Source of the DNA: Hyphomicrobium sp.
GTDB taxonomy: Bacteria; Pseudomonadota; Alphaproteobacteria; Rhizobiales; Hyphomicrobiaceae
DNA length: 64,000 nt
Direction of reading: 5' to 3'
NCBI GenBank assembly: GCA_002928735.1
Contig: PERL01000002.1
Coordinates: 248,001 to 312,000 of the forward strand
Position 1 is the first letter of the stretch. Each line of letters begins with the position of its first letter. A program made the position numbers and the translations under genes. The notes below the pieces were generated by a model. That model made no database searches and was not told the DNA's origin. It saw only the letters and a list, made by a program, of their open reading frames with translations. Of this stretch, positions 17,883-25,873 are shown in pieces.

Positions 17883-20800
17883 ATGGCCAAGTTGCGAATT
17901 GAGCGTGAACTCATCAAGGAAGCAGGACTTTGGCTGATCGGAGCAGATCACCTTCTGCTCGTCTTGCAACAGGATGAATTCGACGATGGTAGCTCGCAAG
18001 AGATCTGGCGGGTCGTTGAAGGCACGCGCGACGTCGGAAATTTTGGTCCTACCCTGCTCGGTGTTGCGGGTGCCGACGAGCCGAGAACATTGTCGTCTTC
18101 GAACGGAGGTCTCACCGGAGACGCCCTGCGGGACGAAATTGCAACGCCTTGGTGGCGTGGGTCGACGGTACTTCCGAGCTTCACTCCGGCGAGCGACTGG
18201 GCCATCAGTCTTTCGAACGGCCGCCAAATCGACCAGCAGAACTATTCCTACTTCGCCTTGAACCTCCCTACCAGCCCACTGCCAACGGCTAATTCATCAT
18301 CGGTCGTGGCGAGCCTGCTCTACTACATCGGGATCGATATCGCGCAGAACATGCCGTCTCAGTGGTTCTCGTTCACCACCGGGACACGAACGCTGCTCGG
18401 CAATTTTGAAGAAGACTACTTTGAACTCACAGATAATCTGAGCTTCGATACAATTCTTTCCGGCGATGGAGAAGATCGCCTGAAGGGGACGCACAACAGC
18501 ACTATTCTGGAAAAGTTTTATGGCGGCCGTGACGACGACGTGTTCGATTGGAGTGGCGGCGTCAACTACTATCACGGGGGGCAACCCGACCTCGATTACG
18601 CACTCGATGGTAGCGACCGCCTCAACTATGCCGGCGTCGGCCAGGTTTTGATCACTGCAGGCGATAGTCCGGTTCCACATTTGTCACCGGATTTCCTTGC
18701 CTTTCATAGCGGCAGCTTCATCGACAAGCTGTTCTCGATCGACAAGCTGAGTTGGTACGACGAGAGCGATACGGTGCTCTTTGGCGAAGGCGTTAATTTC
18801 GAAAATGTCCGCCTGGAACTGGACTTCGAGCGGGAGACGCCCGAGACCCAAGGCGATCTTATGGATTTTTCCGATCAGTCCTCTGGTCTGCTCTTGGCCC
18901 CATCCGACCGTCCAGACATTGTTCTGGTCGGGGCCGCCAACCAGGACGGAGAATTTACCGACGGCGGGGTCTGGGCCCGTTCGCTGGAATGGATAATCGC
19001 TTCGAAAGGGGATGATCTCATTTATGCAAGCTCGACATTGCTGGGGGTCGAGGGCGGAGAAGGACATGATCTCATCAGCGGCCGGAACGCATCGGTTCTG
19101 ACGGGCGCCAGTCCTCTGGGCTACGATATCGAACTCAGCGGTGGGGATGGCGACGATACGATCATTTCGGGCATGGGCCGCAGTCTCGCAAATGGGGGCG
19201 AGGGCGCGGATACGTTCATTCTCTCGTCGCTGTCGGCCCCGGGCGGCGTGACCGAATTTGTGATCGAAGGCGCCGACAATAGCGATCGGCTTCTCGTTCC
19301 ATTCAATTTTCTCGTTCCGGATGCCGGCCCTTTCGACGGATCGGAATTGTTTCCCATTCTCGGCGCCATTTCGCCCGTCATCGGGGGCGCGACGTTTGCA
19401 AATCTGCCGCAAAACCCTGGACCTGGACCACTCGGCGGCATGGATGATCCGGGGTTCTTTTATCTCGCAAGCCAGGTGCCGCTCGATGGCACGTGGTCGG
19501 GATCCTGGGACGGCCGCATCACCATCACAGATCAGATCGCCTTCAATCGTGATGGCAACGATCTTCTCATCCACGTGTGGAACGCGGGACCGGTTTACGG
19601 AGAGTCGTTCCTGACGATCTCGGGCCAGGACTTCGTTTTTCAACAGATCGACCCGGACCGGATTTCAGAAGCTGTAATCCGCGTTGTCGACTTTTCGGAG
19701 GGGATGCTCGGCATCAACTTTTATGAACTGGGTGTGGAGACGCCATTCCCATTTCCGGGTGGCTCGGGGCCTCCCAATCCCAGCAAGCTCTGGAATACGG
19801 CGCAGTTTGCGCAAGGCAACTCTCTGCTGCGCGACGCGTTGGATGCGGAACCGGAAACGCCGATTTTCGACCGTCCATCCGACGGCGAAACTGAGGTGCG
19901 CGATCAAATCAGCGGCAATGAGCAGGACAACGACCTCATTGTCATCGCTTCTGCTCGCATTCCAGGAGAGTTCAATACAGGTGCCGATCTCTCCGGAGGG
20001 GGCGGCGACGACCAACTGACTGGAGGAGCTGGCCGCGATACACTGGATGGCGGGACCGGAGCCGACGTCATGGCCGGTGGACGGGGCGATGATCGCTATG
20101 TCGTCGACTCCGCGGGCGATGTCGTGACCGAAGCGGCGACGTCCGGCTTCGATGAGGTGATCGCATCGATCGACTATACGCTGACAGAGAACGTCGAGAA
20201 TCTAACGCTCACGGGAGCGGCGGTGACCGGCCAAGGAAATGCTGGCAATAATCTCATTCGCGGCAATGACGCTTCGAACCACCTCATTGGTCTTGACGGC
20301 AAGGACCGTCTTCAAGGCGGGCGAGGCGATGACATTCTCGACGGCGGTGCAGGCAACGATCTCTACGTTTACGTTGCGGGAGACGGCAACGACACGATCG
20401 TTTCGGGTGGGGCGACGTCTGGTGTCGATACCCTTCGGATTTTTGGCTTCGAGCCCCATCAGGTGAGCGCATTTCAATCGGTTTCGGGCTCGGATGTGAT
20501 TTTGCGATTGGTCGATGGATCACGCATCGTGCTGCAGGACTTTTTTGCCGGCGGATCGATCGCGGCTGTGGGCTTTGAGAATGACTTCGTGTGGGATGCG
20601 GCAGCAATAGGGGCCGCCGCGCAGGCTGCCGGTCCGCTTTTGAATGACGCACCGGTTACCGGCGATGATTTGGGTCTGGTGTCGGGCGCGACGTCGGCCG
20701 TCATTCCCAAGACGCTGCTGTTGGCAAACGACCGGGATATGGACGGTGACACGCTCACCATCGTGGCGGTGGCGAGCCTGACCGCAGGGTTTAACGCCAG

Positions 20801-22265
20801 CCTGACAGTGGACGGCGATGTTCAGGTTGCGGCGGCGCCCGGACAAGCGGGCCTCATGGAACTCACCTATTCGGTGTCCGACGGCAACGGCGGCATCACG
20901 ACAGGCCGGATCAACATCACGATGATCGACAATGAGGCGCCGGTTGTCAGCGGTGATCCGATCGGAGAAGTCGAGGCCGAATCTGGCTTCGATTGGGTTT
21001 TCGATATTCCAAGCGATCTGTTTAACGATCCGGAAGGTGAAGCCGTCTTTGTACGTGCCGCGCTGGCCGATGGCAGCGCTCTGCCTGACTGGCTGACCTT
21101 TGACCCTCTTGTGCTGCGGTTTGAAGGGACCGTTCCGGAGGATTTCGAGGGAGATCTTGTTATCCGGTTGACGGGCAGCGATGGACTGGCTGAAACGGAG
21201 ACGACCTTTGTGCTCCAGGCGCAAGGCGCAGTGCCCGGCCTAGCATTGTTTGGGACATCGATCGCGGATGTGCTGGTGGGCGGCGAGGGGCCGGACGAGT
21301 TTTTCGGACTGGGAGGGCACGACACGCTAATTGGTGGCGGTGGTGACGATGTGTTCTGGGCTACCGGAAACACCGGCAACGATATTTATGATGGCGGATC
21401 GGGGTTTGATGAAATTCGCGGAACCGCTGGCGATGACGTGATTGGCGTCAGAGCGTCGCTGACGACTGGTCCAACCGGCCAACCGGTGCACACGGTACTG
21501 ACGGGCATCGAAGCGATCGAAGGTGGCGATGGCTTTGATGTTCTGCGGTTTGAGAACACAGCCGACTTTATCGATCTGTCGATGGTGGACGTGAGCGGCA
21601 TCGAGCAGATCCAAGCGGGCGGCGGTCCCGATACTGTGATCGGGTCTTCGGGCAATGACGTCATCGTTGGCGGCGGGCATCACGACGTGATGTTTGGCGG
21701 AGATGGCGATGATGTCTTTCTTTTCACCGGCCTTGAAGGAAACGACACATTTGATGGCGGCGACGGGATCGATACGATCCAAGGGTCTCAGGGAAACGAT
21801 ATTCTGTTCATTAGCGGGGGATCGGCTTCACTCGCATCGATCGAGATCATGGATTTCGGAGATGGGTTCGACATCCTGCGCATGCATACGGCCAATGATG
21901 TTCTCGATCTCTCAGGTGTCGAGGTGAATGGACTGGAGCAAATCGAGGGCGGTGCGGGATCGGACTGGATAAAGGGCAGTTCTGGAAATGAAATTCTGGT
22001 CGGCGGTCTACAGCGGGACACGTTTGTGTTCGCTGACATCTTCGGACAAGACACCATCGCCGATTTCCAGCTGCAGCTTAATCCGCGGGTAAACGGTGAT
22101 CTGATCGATCTTTCGAGCTTCGGTTTTGAATCGTATCTGGATGTGCTTGACCTCACGTATGAGATGAACGGGCACAGCGTCATCCAACTCTCGCAGGTCG
22201 ATTCCTCGATCACGATACTCAATGTGGCCAAGTCTCTGCTGCAGGCCGACGACTTCATCTTGTGA
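17883..22265 (+). CDS. giant RTX/cadherin-like calcium-binding protein
   Basis: A 1460-residue acidic protein with very few cysteines, no N-terminal signal peptide, and a good GGAGG site 5 bases before ATG. Residues 1-165 are a non-repetitive head. RTX nonapeptide clusters (Gly-Gly-x-Gly-x-Asp-x-Leu) occur near 195-225, 390-447, 703-750, 801-840, 1130-1180 and 1250-1300. Between them lie a tandem cadherin-like unit (about 920-1016, Asn-Asp-Ala-Pro-Val ... Ala-Asn-Asp-Arg-Asp-Met-Asp-Gly-Asp) and an Ig/cadherin-like unit (about 1018-1115). The last 90 residues resemble the C-terminal RTX secretion region. Known relatives leave through type I secretion and fold on calcium outside; no ABC exporter is nearby. 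Lower GC than its neighbours hints at transfer. Role (adhesin, matrix or enzyme) unclear. Confidence 0.88.
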   Translation: MAKLRIERELIKEAGLWLIGADHLLLVLQQDEFDDGSSQEIWRVVEGTRDVGNFGPTLLGVAGADEPRTLSSSNGGLTGDALRDEIATPWWRGSTVLPSFTPASDWAISLSNGRQIDQQNYSYFALNLPTSPLPTANSSSVVASLLYYIGIDIAQNMPSQWFSFTTGTRTLLGNFEEDYFELTDNLSFDTILSGDGEDRLKGTHNSTILEKFYGGRDDDVFDWSGGVNYYHGGQPDLDYALDGSDRLNYAGVGQVLITAGDSPVPHLSPDFLAFHSGSFIDKLFSIDKLSWYDESDTVLFGEGVNFENVRLELDFERETPETQGDLMDFSDQSSGLLLAPSDRPDIVLVGAANQDGEFTDGGVWARSLEWIIASKGDDLIYASSTLLGVEGGEGHDLISGRNASVLTGASPLGYDIELSGGDGDDTIISGMGRSLANGGEGADTFILSSLSAPGGVTEFVIEGADNSDRLLVPFNFLVPDAGPFDGSELFPILGAISPVIGGATFANLPQNPGPGPLGGMDDPGFFYLASQVPLDGTWSGSWDGRITITDQIAFNRDGNDLLIHVWNAGPVYGESFLTISGQDFVFQQIDPDRISEAVIRVVDFSEGMLGINFYELGVETPFPFPGGSGPPNPSKLWNTAQFAQGNSLLRDALDAEPETPIFDRPSDGETEVRDQISGNEQDNDLIVIASARIPGEFNTGADLSGGGGDDQLTGGAGRDTLDGGTGADVMAGGRGDDRYVVDSAGDVVTEAATSGFDEVIASIDYTLTENVENLTLTGAAVTGQGNAGNNLIRGNDASNHLIGLDGKDRLQGGRGDDILDGGAGNDLYVYVAGDGNDTIVSGGATSGVDTLRIFGFEPHQVSAFQSVSGSDVILRLVDGSRIVLQDFFAGGSIAAVGFENDFVWDAAAIGAAAQAAGPLLNDAPVTGDDLGLVSGATSAVIPKTLLLANDRDMDGDTLTIVAVASLTAGFNASLTVDGDVQVAAAPGQAGLMELTYSVSDGNGGITTGRINITMIDNEAPVVSGDPIGEVEAESGFDWVFDIPSDLFNDPEGEAVFVRAALADGSALPDWLTFDPLVLRFEGTVPEDFEGDLVIRLTGSDGLAETETTFVLQAQGAVPGLALFGTSIADVLVGGEGPDEFFGLGGHDTLIGGGGDDVFWATGNTGNDIYDGGSGFDEIRGTAGDDVIGVRASLTTGPTGQPVHTVLTGIEAIEGGDGFDVLRFENTADFIDLSMVDVSGIEQIQAGGGPDTVIGSSGNDVIVGGGHHDVMFGGDGDDVFLFTGLEGNDTFDGGDGIDTIQGSQGNDILFISGGSASLASIEIMDFGDGFDILRMHTANDVLDLSGVEVNGLEQIEGGAGSDWIKGSSGNEILVGGLQRDTFVFADIFGQDTIADFQLQLNPRVNGDLIDLSSFGFESYLDVLDLTYEMNGHSVIQLSQVDSSITILNVAKSLLQADDFIL

Positions 22266-22342
22266 TCCCTACTGACTCACAGGTGCTGGCCGTGCGACAG
22301 TGAGACTTGGCGTTTTGTGAGGCTCAGCAGGCCGCAGGTATC

Positions 22343-23164
22343 ATGAATACCGGTCGACGGTTCAGTGTGTTAGCGGGCGCCGTTCTGGGGGCGGCCGGGT
22401 GGATCGTGCAGCCGGTGCATGCCTGCCCACCCGACGCGACGGAAATGCGGTCGCTGACAGCGATTGCAAGTGGTCAATCGTTGATGCTGGACGACGGAAC
22501 AGAGTTGCGTTTGTCGGGCATTCTTGTGCCGACTGCGCGGGATTTGCCGACGCCGCCGGAGGATTGGCCGCTTCAGTCGGAGGCGACGGCCGCGCTCGAC
22601 CGGTTGTTGCAAAACAAAGTGCTGCGCCTTGGAGCGGCGCATTCGTTTCGCGACCGATATGGGCGCACGGTGGCGCATGCGGTTTCCGGCGACGGCCGGT
22701 GGATCCAGTCGGCGTTGGTGGATGAAGGGCTTGCGCGTGTCGCGCCGCTGCCGGGCGAGACGGGCTGCGCCCGCGATCTCTTCGCGCGCGAGGCGGTCGC
22801 GCGCGCCAAAGGCGCCGGGCTGTGGGCGAACCCGGCCTATGCGATCCGGCCGGCGCGGCATACCCGAACGCTGGAGCGGCTGACGGGTACATTTCAGATC
22901 GTCGAGGGTTGGGTGACCGACGTGGGATCAACCCGTCGCGATGTTTTTTTGAATTTCGGACGGAACTGGCGATGGGATTTCACGGCGGGGGTGGATTTAC
23001 GCGGAACGCCAGACCGGGAGGCGGCGACCGCCCGCCTCAAACGTCTGAAGGGCCGCCTTGTGCGTGTGCGCGGCTTTATTGAACGGCGCAATGGACCATT
23101 TATCGTACTGGCATCGTCCGATGTGATCGAAGACGTGCCGGAGGGGCTAGCGAGTGGACCTTAG
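22343..23164 (+). CDS. secreted thermonuclease-family (SNase-like) protein
   Basis: A 273-residue protein with a signal peptide (1-28, ending Val-His-Ala before Cys). The SNase-like fold spans about 35-160: Leu-Asp-Asp-Gly-Thr-Glu-Leu-Arg-Leu-Ser-Gly-Ile, then Asp-Arg-Tyr-Gly-Arg-Thr-Val-Ala-His-Ala and Leu-Val-Asp-Glu-Gly-Leu-Ala-Arg-Val. The strand arginine of staphylococcal nuclease (Leu-Ile-Arg) is replaced by a Ser-Gly motif, so nuclease activity should not be taken for granted. The C-terminal 100 residues (Gly-Trp-Val-Thr-Asp-Val ... Val-Arg-Gly-Phe-Ile-Glu) look like an OB-type extension. ATG 22343 is chosen because it gives a clean signal peptide. Confidence 0.8.
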   Translation: MNTGRRFSVLAGAVLGAAGWIVQPVHACPPDATEMRSLTAIASGQSLMLDDGTELRLSGILVPTARDLPTPPEDWPLQSEATAALDRLLQNKVLRLGAAHSFRDRYGRTVAHAVSGDGRWIQSALVDEGLARVAPLPGETGCARDLFAREAVARAKGAGLWANPAYAIRPARHTRTLERLTGTFQIVEGWVTDVGSTRRDVFLNFGRNWRWDFTAGVDLRGTPDREAATARLKRLKGRLVRVRGFIERRNGPFIVLASSDVIEDVPEGLASGP

Positions 23165-23185
23165 TTCCGGCCAAGCTTGAAAAAC

Positions 23186-23217
23186 AAAGCGCCCGGTGCG
23201 TGATCACCGGGCGCTTT
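23186..23217. terminator. bidirectional Rho-independent terminator
   Basis: Twelve-bp perfect arms AAAGCGCCCGGT and ACCGGGCGCTTT around an 8-base loop, lying 21 bases after the thermonuclease stop and 22 bases past the carD stop. A-rich and T-rich flanks serve both convergent genes. Confidence 0.85.
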
Positions 23218-23239
23218 CGGTTGTCTACTTGTCTCGCTT

Positions 23240-24460
23240 TCAGGCGGCTTGGACTTCGTCACCATCGGTGGCGGAGCCGCCGTCTTCGGCGATGCGCCGG
23301 CCCTTGGCGCTCTTGGAGAGCACCTCGGTGATGCGCTGAACCGCACCGCGATCGTCCAGCTTTTCGACGGCGGCGATTTCGCGCGCCATACGGTCGAGTG
23401 CGTCCTCGTAGAGCTGACGCTCGGAGTAGGACTGCTCGGGCTGGGCTTCGGAGCGGTAGAGGTCGCGGACGACTTCGGCGATGGAGATCAGATCGCCGGA
23501 GTTGATTTTGGCGACGTATTCCTGGGCGCGGCGGCTCCACATGGTGCGCTTGATACGGGCGCGGCCCTTAAGGATTTCCATCGCGCGCTTGACGATGTCG
23601 TCATCGGCGAGCTTGCGCATGCCGACACTCTGCAGCTTGCCGGTGGGCACGCGCAGGGTGAGCTTTTCCTTCTCGAAATTGATGACGAACAGTTCCAGCG
23701 ACATGCCGGCGATTTCCTGTTCTTCAATTCCGATGATGCGGCCAACGCCATGCGCCGGATAGACAATGAATTCGTTGGTCTTGAAGCCGTGACGCGAGTT
23801 GACGGGCTTCTTGTTGGCGTCGACGCGTGCTGCGGCAGCCTTCTCGGCGATCGCTTTGGGCGATGCCGGTGCGGCGGCGGCCGGTTTGGCGGCCACGGGA
23901 GCTTTTGCGGCGACTGCCGGAGCCGCGGGCTTGGCGGGCGCCGCGATCTTGGTGTTCGCAGACGTTTTAGAGACCGACGCGGGAACCGCACGGGCAGGTG
24001 CGGTTGAGGGGGCCGAAGCCTGGGCTGCCTGTGCGCGATGGGCGGCGAACGCTTGCGCGGCTTTGGCGGCTTCCGAACGCGGCTGAGCGGGCACCGCCGC
24101 TTTCTTCGCGGGAGCTGCGGCTGCGGCGGGAGCCTTGACCGGCGTTACAGGCGTTTTTACCGGCGATTTCGCGGCGGCCGGAGCCTTGGCGGCGACGGCG
24201 GGCTTGGCGGATGCAGCTTTCGCGACCGGCGCAGCCTTGGCGGCCGGCGCAGCGGGGGCTTTAGCAGCCACCGTCGGCTTTGTCGTCACGGGCTTCTTGA
24301 CGTCCTTGGCCGGCGAGGCCGGCTTACGTGCCGCTGCAGCAACAGGGCGTGCGTTCGATGCCACAGTGCGCGCCGCCGAAGAACTGGCGCCAGACTTTTT
24401 GGGTTGAGCGGCGACCTTGGCTGCCGTAGCTTTCACCGAAGTCTTCTTCTTCTGGGTCAT
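23240..24460 (-). CDS. CarD-family transcriptional regulator with histone-H1-like N-terminal tail
   Basis: A 406-residue protein in two parts. Residues 1-220 are a low-complexity Ala/Lys/Pro/Val stretch with many Ala-Lys-Ala-Pro and Pro-Ala-Ala-Lys units, like the tail of histone H1 or bacterial H1-like proteins. Residues 228-390 form the CarD/CdnL domain, starting Phe-Ile-Val-Tyr-Pro-Ala-His-Gly-Val-Gly and containing the helical part with Arg-Ala-Arg-Ile-Lys-Arg-Thr-Met-Trp-Ser-Arg-Arg. CarD proteins bind RNA polymerase beta subunit and stabilise open promoter complexes. Usual alphaproteobacterial members are about 170 residues, so the tail more than doubles it. The tail probably binds DNA non-specifically, which is inference. 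Confidence 0.92.
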   Translation of the reverse strand: MTQKKKTSVKATAAKVAAQPKKSGASSSAARTVASNARPVAAAARKPASPAKDVKKPVTTKPTVAAKAPAAPAAKAAPVAKAASAKPAVAAKAPAAAKSPVKTPVTPVKAPAAAAAPAKKAAVPAQPRSEAAKAAQAFAAHRAQAAQASAPSTAPARAVPASVSKTSANTKIAAPAKPAAPAVAAKAPVAAKPAAAAPASPKAIAEKAAAARVDANKKPVNSRHGFKTNEFIVYPAHGVGRIIGIEEQEIAGMSLELFVINFEKEKLTLRVPTGKLQSVGMRKLADDDIVKRAMEILKGRARIKRTMWSRRAQEYVAKINSGDLISIAEVVRDLYRSEAQPEQSYSERQLYEDALDRMAREIAAVEKLDDRGAVQRITEVLSKSAKGRRIAEDGGSATDGDEVQAA

Positions 24461-24954
24461 TGCGCGTCGCTCACTCTCAAAGGGCTACTTGAACGGTCAA
24501 CTTTATCGTGATGGCCTGAGCGGATCCTCGAAGGAACCCACCGCCTGCCGTATTGGGCCGCAGGCTTGTTGTTACGGTCAGGTCCCCCCTAACCGGTTGA
24601 ATATCCTCATATTGGGCGTCTAGGACGCGCTGTCATCCCCATCCTTGTTGTCGATGGTGCCGCAGTGCCTTAAGTGTTGCAGTGCGAACCTCGAAGCGCG
24701 TCAAAAGACTGGCAGGCGAAGCGGTACACTTTTTGACCACTTATGTTCCTGCTCAGTTCCTCAGATTCACGACATGAGAATGACGATATCACAAACTTCA
24801 CTGAAAATGAAGGGCACCACCGCGCAGGCTTGCAAAAGGGCTAAACGCGACGTTGGGAAGCCGTGGTCGGGATCAGACTTCAATTGGCTAAAAATGTCCG
24901 GACCCACCCGTGCGGCGGGTGCAATCTCTCTAGAAAATCAGAGAGTTGTCTGCC
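24461..24954. other. intergenic stretch between carD and fdxA
   Basis: About 490 bases without a supported gene. It should contain the carD promoter on its left side and the end of the fdxA transcript on its right. Bases 24700-24900 are AT-richer than the average. A plus-strand frame across 24645-25049 is antisense to fdxA at its end and has no recognisable protein features. Confidence 0.5.
24905..24945 (-). terminator. paired hairpins after fdxA
   Basis: Two short stems follow the fdxA stop on the minus strand: CTCTC/GAGAG (24926-24945) and CACCCG/CGGGTG (24905-24921). A T run (ATTTTTAG) lies a little further on. Each stem is weak; termination is plausible but not certain. Confidence 0.4.
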
Positions 24955-25293
24955 TTAATCACCTTCACCAGGGTTGGCGGAAAAGTACTTCTCAAATTTG
25001 CCCGCTTCGTCCTTATGAGCATCGGCGTCAGGGAGAGCAGACCGCTTAGCCGTCAAGTTCGGCCACTTGTCAGCATATTCCCGGTTGAGTTCAAGCCACT
25101 TCTCAAGGCCGGGTTCGGTGTCGGGCTTGATGGCGTCGACGGGGCATTCCGGTTCGCAGACGCCGCAATCGATGCACTCGTCCGGGTGAATGACGAGCAT
25201 GTTCTCGCCTTCATAGAAGCAATCGACGGGGCACACCTCGACGCAATCAGTGTATTTGCACTTAATGCATTTGTCGTTGACGATGTAGGTCAT
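24955..25293 (-). CDS. fdxA: 7Fe ferredoxin (3Fe-4S/4Fe-4S)
   Basis: A 112-residue low-potential electron carrier. Cysteines 9, 17 and 50 would hold the 3Fe-4S cluster and 21, 40, 43 and 46 the 4Fe-4S cluster, the spacing of Azotobacter ferredoxin I; Cys25 matches its free cysteine. The start at 25293 ([13 protein letters not shown]) is the family N-terminus. The C-terminal 55 residues are the usual helical extension. It sits upstream of carD and downstream of the S4 protein and helicase, an order common in Hyphomicrobiales. Confidence 0.95.
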   Translation of the reverse strand: MTYIVNDKCIKCKYTDCVEVCPVDCFYEGENMLVIHPDECIDCGVCEPECPVDAIKPDTEPGLEKWLELNREYADKWPNLTAKRSALPDADAHKDEAGKFEKYFSANPGEGD

Positions 25294-25439
25294 GCGTTCG
25301 TGTCCTGTTCCGAACCGGATGGCTGCCGATTCCGACCCCGCGTTGCTCATGGCGGTGAGGTCTCATAGCGGCGTCGCTTGAGCCGCACAATGCGAAAAAA
25401 GGCGCGAGGCCGGCGAAGGCGCGTAACGATGAGCTGCGA

Positions 25440-25871
25440 TCAGAAGTCTCCCTTGAGGCGGTCAGTCAGACGTCGATCGCGCTTGGTGGGCCGGCCGGCA
25501 CCGCTTTCGCGCAGGCCCGATGGAATTTCCGGTTCCGGTTTGGACTTGCCGTCGGGCGGGGTGGTAGGGGCCGTGAGGTCGTCGAAGAGCAGGCGGGCAA
25601 TTTCGGCAGAGCCGCGCCGGTCTCCCAAGGCCTTCACTGCGAGCACGCGGACCTTGGGCCCCAGCGATGCCGTGATGACGTCGCCAACTTTCACGGCGTG
25701 GGCCGGCTTGTCGGTCTTGATGCGGTTGATGCGGATCTTGCCGCCGGACACGAGGGCCGCGGCTTGCGTGCGCGTTCGAGCAAGACGGGCGCACCAGAGC
25801 CATTTGTCGAGACGCTGCGAGACGGCGGCGGAGGCGCCCGGCTTAACAACGCTGCCCGCATCGTCTGCCAT
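25440..25871 (-). CDS. S4-domain RNA-binding protein (HslR-like)
   Basis: A 143-residue basic protein. The S4 domain covers about 18-80, beginning Gln-Arg-Leu-Asp-Lys-Trp-Leu-Trp-Cys-Ala-Arg and including Lys-Ile-Arg-Ile-Asn-Arg-Ile and Lys-Val-Gly-Asp-Val-Ile. The C-terminal tail is Pro/Arg/Lys-rich. The Hsp15/HslR family binds free 50S subunits carrying a stalled peptidyl-tRNA. The ATG follows the helicase stop by 2 bases, so the two are co-transcribed and possibly translationally coupled. Confidence 0.88.
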   Translation of the reverse strand: MADDAGSVVKPGASAAVSQRLDKWLWCARLARTRTQAAALVSGGKIRINRIKTDKPAHAVKVGDVITASLGPKVRVLAVKALGDRRGSAEIARLLFDDLTAPTTPPDGKSKPEPEIPSGLRESGAGRPTKRDRRLTDRLKGDF

Positions 25872-25873
25872 GC

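Noticed and set aside
18684-19643. Minus-strand frames inside the RTX gene
   Set aside because: Antisense to a strong repeat gene; no independent support.
24645-25049. Plus-strand frame in the carD-fdxA gap
   Set aside because: Overlaps fdxA antisense and has no ribosome site, domain or known family.
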